A stretch of 64,000 nucleotides of DNA from Ruminococcus sp. (GTDB lineage Bacteria; Bacillota; Clostridia; Oscillospirales; Acutalibacteraceae), in assembly GCA_022779485.1 (NCBI GenBank), contig JALFTC010000014.1, positions 124,001 through 188,000 on the forward strand, given 5' to 3'. Shown here in pieces: positions 62,253-64,000 of this stretch. A program made the translations under genes and the position numbers. Position 1 is the first letter of the stretch; each line of letters starts with the position of its first letter. Under the pieces are notes generated by a model, which did no database searches, had not been told where the DNA came from, and saw only the letters and a program-made list of their open reading frames with translations.

Positions 62253-62292
62253 AGAAACCTCACACTTTACAATGAATATTATTCATAGGCTA

Positions 62293-62321
62293 ATTATACA
62301 GTAACTCATTACAAAAAACAA
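62293..62321 (-). promoter_or_regulatory. murT-gatD promoter
   Basis: On the minus strand TTGTTT (62316-62321) and TATAAT (62293-62298) are 17 bp apart, 40 bp before the murT start. Confidence 0.6.
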
Positions 62322-62330
62322 GTTATGAAG

Positions 62331-62504
62331 TTATGATTCTACTGTGTAAACAAGGTTTTCCCACTTTAGCGAAGTGCCTTCCTCAATATCCGGTGGCAAA
62401 AGTGCCATTGCAACCTGCATAAGGTCATTTTCATCAATGTCTGTCCTTTTTAAAAAAGCATAGTCACCGCTGATTTTCTCAACAATATAGTAATATGGTC
62501 CCAT
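62331..62504 (-). CDS. Small 57-aa DUF3006-like protein
   Basis: ATG 62504 to TAA 62331 encodes GPYYYIVEKISGDYAFLKRT, then an acidic middle and MALLPPDIEEGTSLKWENL. The pattern I-x-x-I-x-G-D-x-A-x-L, then L-L-P-x-x-I-x-E-G-x-x-L, resembles DUF3006, a small beta-barrel-like family. A consensus AAAGGAGG precedes the ATG. It lies 24 bp downstream of the TraX-like gene on the same strand. Confidence 0.6.
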   Translation of the reverse strand: MGPYYYIVEKISGDYAFLKRTDIDENDLMQVAMALLPPDIEEGTSLKWENLVYTVES

Positions 62505-62528
62505 AGTAAACCTCCTTTATTACATTTT

Positions 62529-63245
62529 TTACAGTACCCCTAATAATCTCTTTATAGCCAAAATTATTACAATATGCAAAGGGTAGTATATGTGGAAAAG
62601 GTATTTGATTTTCAGTTTTCCTCTTTTTCCGCTGTATAAAGCAATGGGAATTACGGAAAGCAGACACCACCACTGTATTGGTGCAAGTGAAATACTTAGG
62701 AAAACAAGACCTAAGGTGAACATCAAAAGCTTTAGCAACTTGTTTTCAAATATGTACACCATAACCGGTAGCATAACACCAAAAAATCCGTAGTCAATGT
62801 GGAAATCCCATTTAATAAATTCTCCCGGCAGTTCACCGCAGATGATTAAAACAAATATTATTCCCGTTAGGGGAATTACCCAATTATAGTTATTTTGACT
62901 GCGTAGTGAGTAGTCAAAAGCATAGATAAGTCCTATTGAAAGGCTAAAAGTAATCAGCACATTCATACGGGTTGAGTCGGACAGCAGAAAAATAAAAATC
63001 TGCAAAATAACACCCTCAATGAATATAGTGAGGAGATATTTTAGCCTGTTTTTTGTGTATTTGCACCCTTCGGCAATCATATATGCAAAAATAGGGAAAG
63101 CGAGTCTGCCCATAATCCTAAGCAGGGTGCAGTCATTTAGTATATGTATGCCTATGTGGTCAACAGTCATACATATAAGGGCAAACATCTTTAGTGCGTT
63201 GCCCGAAATAACCCCTTGACTGATTTTATCTGTTAATTCCTTCAT
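62529..63245 (-). CDS. TraX-family membrane protein
   Basis: The 238-aa polytopic protein has about seven to eight hydrophobic segments and the TraX-family start ISGNALKMFALICMTVDHIG (about residues 11-30), followed by LRIMGRLAFPIFAYMIAEG (about 41-59) and a late YLFHIYYPLHI. TraX of F plasmid is needed for pilin N-acetylation; chromosomal members are thought to be acyltransferase-like membrane proteins. ATG 63245 has AAAGGAG upstream and is preferred to an ATG 16 codons earlier. Confidence 0.88.
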   Translation of the reverse strand: MKELTDKISQGVISGNALKMFALICMTVDHIGIHILNDCTLLRIMGRLAFPIFAYMIAEGCKYTKNRLKYLLTIFIEGVILQIFIFLLSDSTRMNVLITFSLSIGLIYAFDYSLRSQNNYNWVIPLTGIIFVLIICGELPGEFIKWDFHIDYGFFGVMLPVMVYIFENKLLKLLMFTLGLVFLSISLAPIQWWCLLSVIPIALYSGKRGKLKIKYLFHIYYPLHIVIILAIKRLLGVL

Positions 63246-63264
63246 TTCAAGCTCCTTTTCCACA

Positions 63265-63293
63265 ATTATATCATTACAAAGCTGATAATACAA
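63265..63293 (-). promoter_or_regulatory. Promoter of the TraX-like and DUF3006-like genes
   Basis: On the minus strand TTGTAT (63288-63293) and TATAAT (63265-63270) are 17 bp apart, 20 bp before the TraX-like start. Confidence 0.6.
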
Positions 63294-63426
63294 TGGACTA
63301 TAGAAATACCAATTTAAAAATTAAAATTAAGTTCAAATAATTTTTAAGTTTTATTGTATAATATTGTCAAATATATGGTGTGTAAGTTGTGCGTACTGAC
63401 AAATATATTTTTATTCCTTTCTTGCC

Positions 63427-63455
63427 TTGTGTTTTTGGCAAAAAAAAGATATAAT
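63427..63455 (+). promoter_or_regulatory. Promoter of the secreted protein gene at 63511
   Basis: TTGTGT (63427-63432) and TATAAT (63450-63455) are 17 bp apart, about 55 bp before the ATG. The -35 box is a modest match. Confidence 0.45.
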
Positions 63456-63510
63456 TATCTTGGATATTGCTATATGTAAAGACATATTTATTTTTCGTGG
63501 AGGATTTTTG

Positions 63511-64000
63511 ATGAAAAATAACATTGTGAAAAAAATTATGTCACTGCTTTTGCTTTTTATAATTTTGCTGGGTACAGGAGTTTTGTCTGTATCGGCAGAG
63601 GAGCAAACTCAGTACACCATAGATGAACTGAAATTGACGCTAAAGCTACCCTCATCAATGGATGTGGTTACAAGGAATGTTTCCACCAATGATGAGGTGT
63701 ATAAAAAGCACCAAACAAATATTGATAGCCTTGTTGACTACAACATTTATCTTCAAGCATTTTCACAGGACAACAATCAAGTCTTTACCCTTACAATGAA
63801 TCAGGACGAAAACAGTAAGGAAGTGAAGAATTACAATACACTCAGCGAAGAACAGCTTGATGAAATTAAAGAAAATTATATTAAGGAAGAAAACTGTAAA
63901 AGCTGTTCAATGGACAAGTACAACGATATAATTTACTTTGACTCAATCATCAACACACCAAAGGATGATGAAATCATTTATGTAACCCAAGCAGATACCT
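63511..64000 (+). CDS. Secreted protein of unknown function, C-terminus outside window
   Basis: The frame from ATG 63511 is open to the window end (163 codons). It has a signal peptide (KKIMSLLLLFIILLGTGVLS, cleavage near VSAEE) and a hydrophilic mature part with IDELKLTLKLPSSMDVVTRN, a pattern seen in secreted proteins of gut clostridia that lack a known role. GGAGG precedes the ATG. Membrane helices may follow beyond the window; nothing more can be said. Confidence 0.75.
   Translation, partial: MKNNIVKKIMSLLLLFIILLGTGVLSVSAEEQTQYTIDELKLTLKLPSSMDVVTRNVSTNDEVYKKHQTNIDSLVDYNIYLQAFSQDNNQVFTLTMNQDENSKEVKNYNTLSEEQLDEIKENYIKEENCKSCSMDKYNDIIYFDSIINTPKDDEIIYVTQADT

Overview
The window looks like chromosome of a low-GC, spore-forming, starch-degrading gut Firmicute of the Ruminococcaceae. 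Evidence: a Firmicutes-type division and cell wall (dcw) cluster, a SpoVT regulator, a SCIFF peptide with its radical SAM maturase, type III glutamine synthetase, LL-diaminopimelate aminotransferase, MurT/GatD, two secreted GH13 amylases and a dockerin protein carrying starch-binding-like modules. That last combination recalls the Ruminococcus bromii amylosome. The species is inference; no rRNA or other marker gene is present.

Layout. 1-4.1 kb (minus): ECF sigma factor, membrane anti-sigma-like protein, lipoprotein and a permease-like gene cut by the window edge. 4.3-8.4 kb: two secreted surface proteins. 8.5-20.8 kb (plus): dcw cluster mraZ-rsmH-ftsL-PBP-mraY-ftsW-murG-murA-ftsQ-ftsZ, headed by a clear promoter and a five-copy MraZ-type operator; murC, murD, murE and murF are absent here. 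21.1-22.9 kb: panB-panC. 22.9-26.1 kb: spoVT, a YjcQ-like remnant disrupted by a small repeat element, a 38-aa ORF, a DUF188 gene and a PLP decarboxylase. 26.1-28.4 kb: SCIFF system and an autoregulated TetR gene. 28.5-30.8 kb: secreted amylase.

31.1-44.4 kb is a nitrogen, glutamine and DAP block: an ammonium channel fused to a P-II domain, glnN behind a terminator leader that looks like an ANTAR target, a divergent ANTAR regulator, carA, a fused carB-dapF reading frame, pyrG and dapL. Several of these enzymes make or use glutamine, and dapF plus dapL supply DAP for the peptidoglycan made by the dcw genes. 44.5-52.6 kb: secreted amylase with Ig-like repeats, glyQS, and a 1149-aa dockerin protein with TTTVEE linkers. 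52.7-55.2 kb: cyclase, HAD phosphatase, queH, nitroreductase. 55.4-58.8 kb: capsule-type regulatory genes (PHP phosphatase, tiny membrane peptide, LCP protein, Wzz, tyrosine kinase) without glycosyltransferases. 59-64 kb: secreted basic protein, a TGTCATTC-type repeat, murT-gatD, TraX-like and DUF3006-like genes, and a truncated secreted protein.

Three related copies of a ~160-bp terminal-inverted-repeat element (about 6.85, 23.6 and 48.8 kb) and two mini-derivatives are scattered through the window. Intrinsic terminators are unusually easy to see and delimit most transcription units. Start sites were chosen mainly from visible ribosome binding sites; no homology search was possible.
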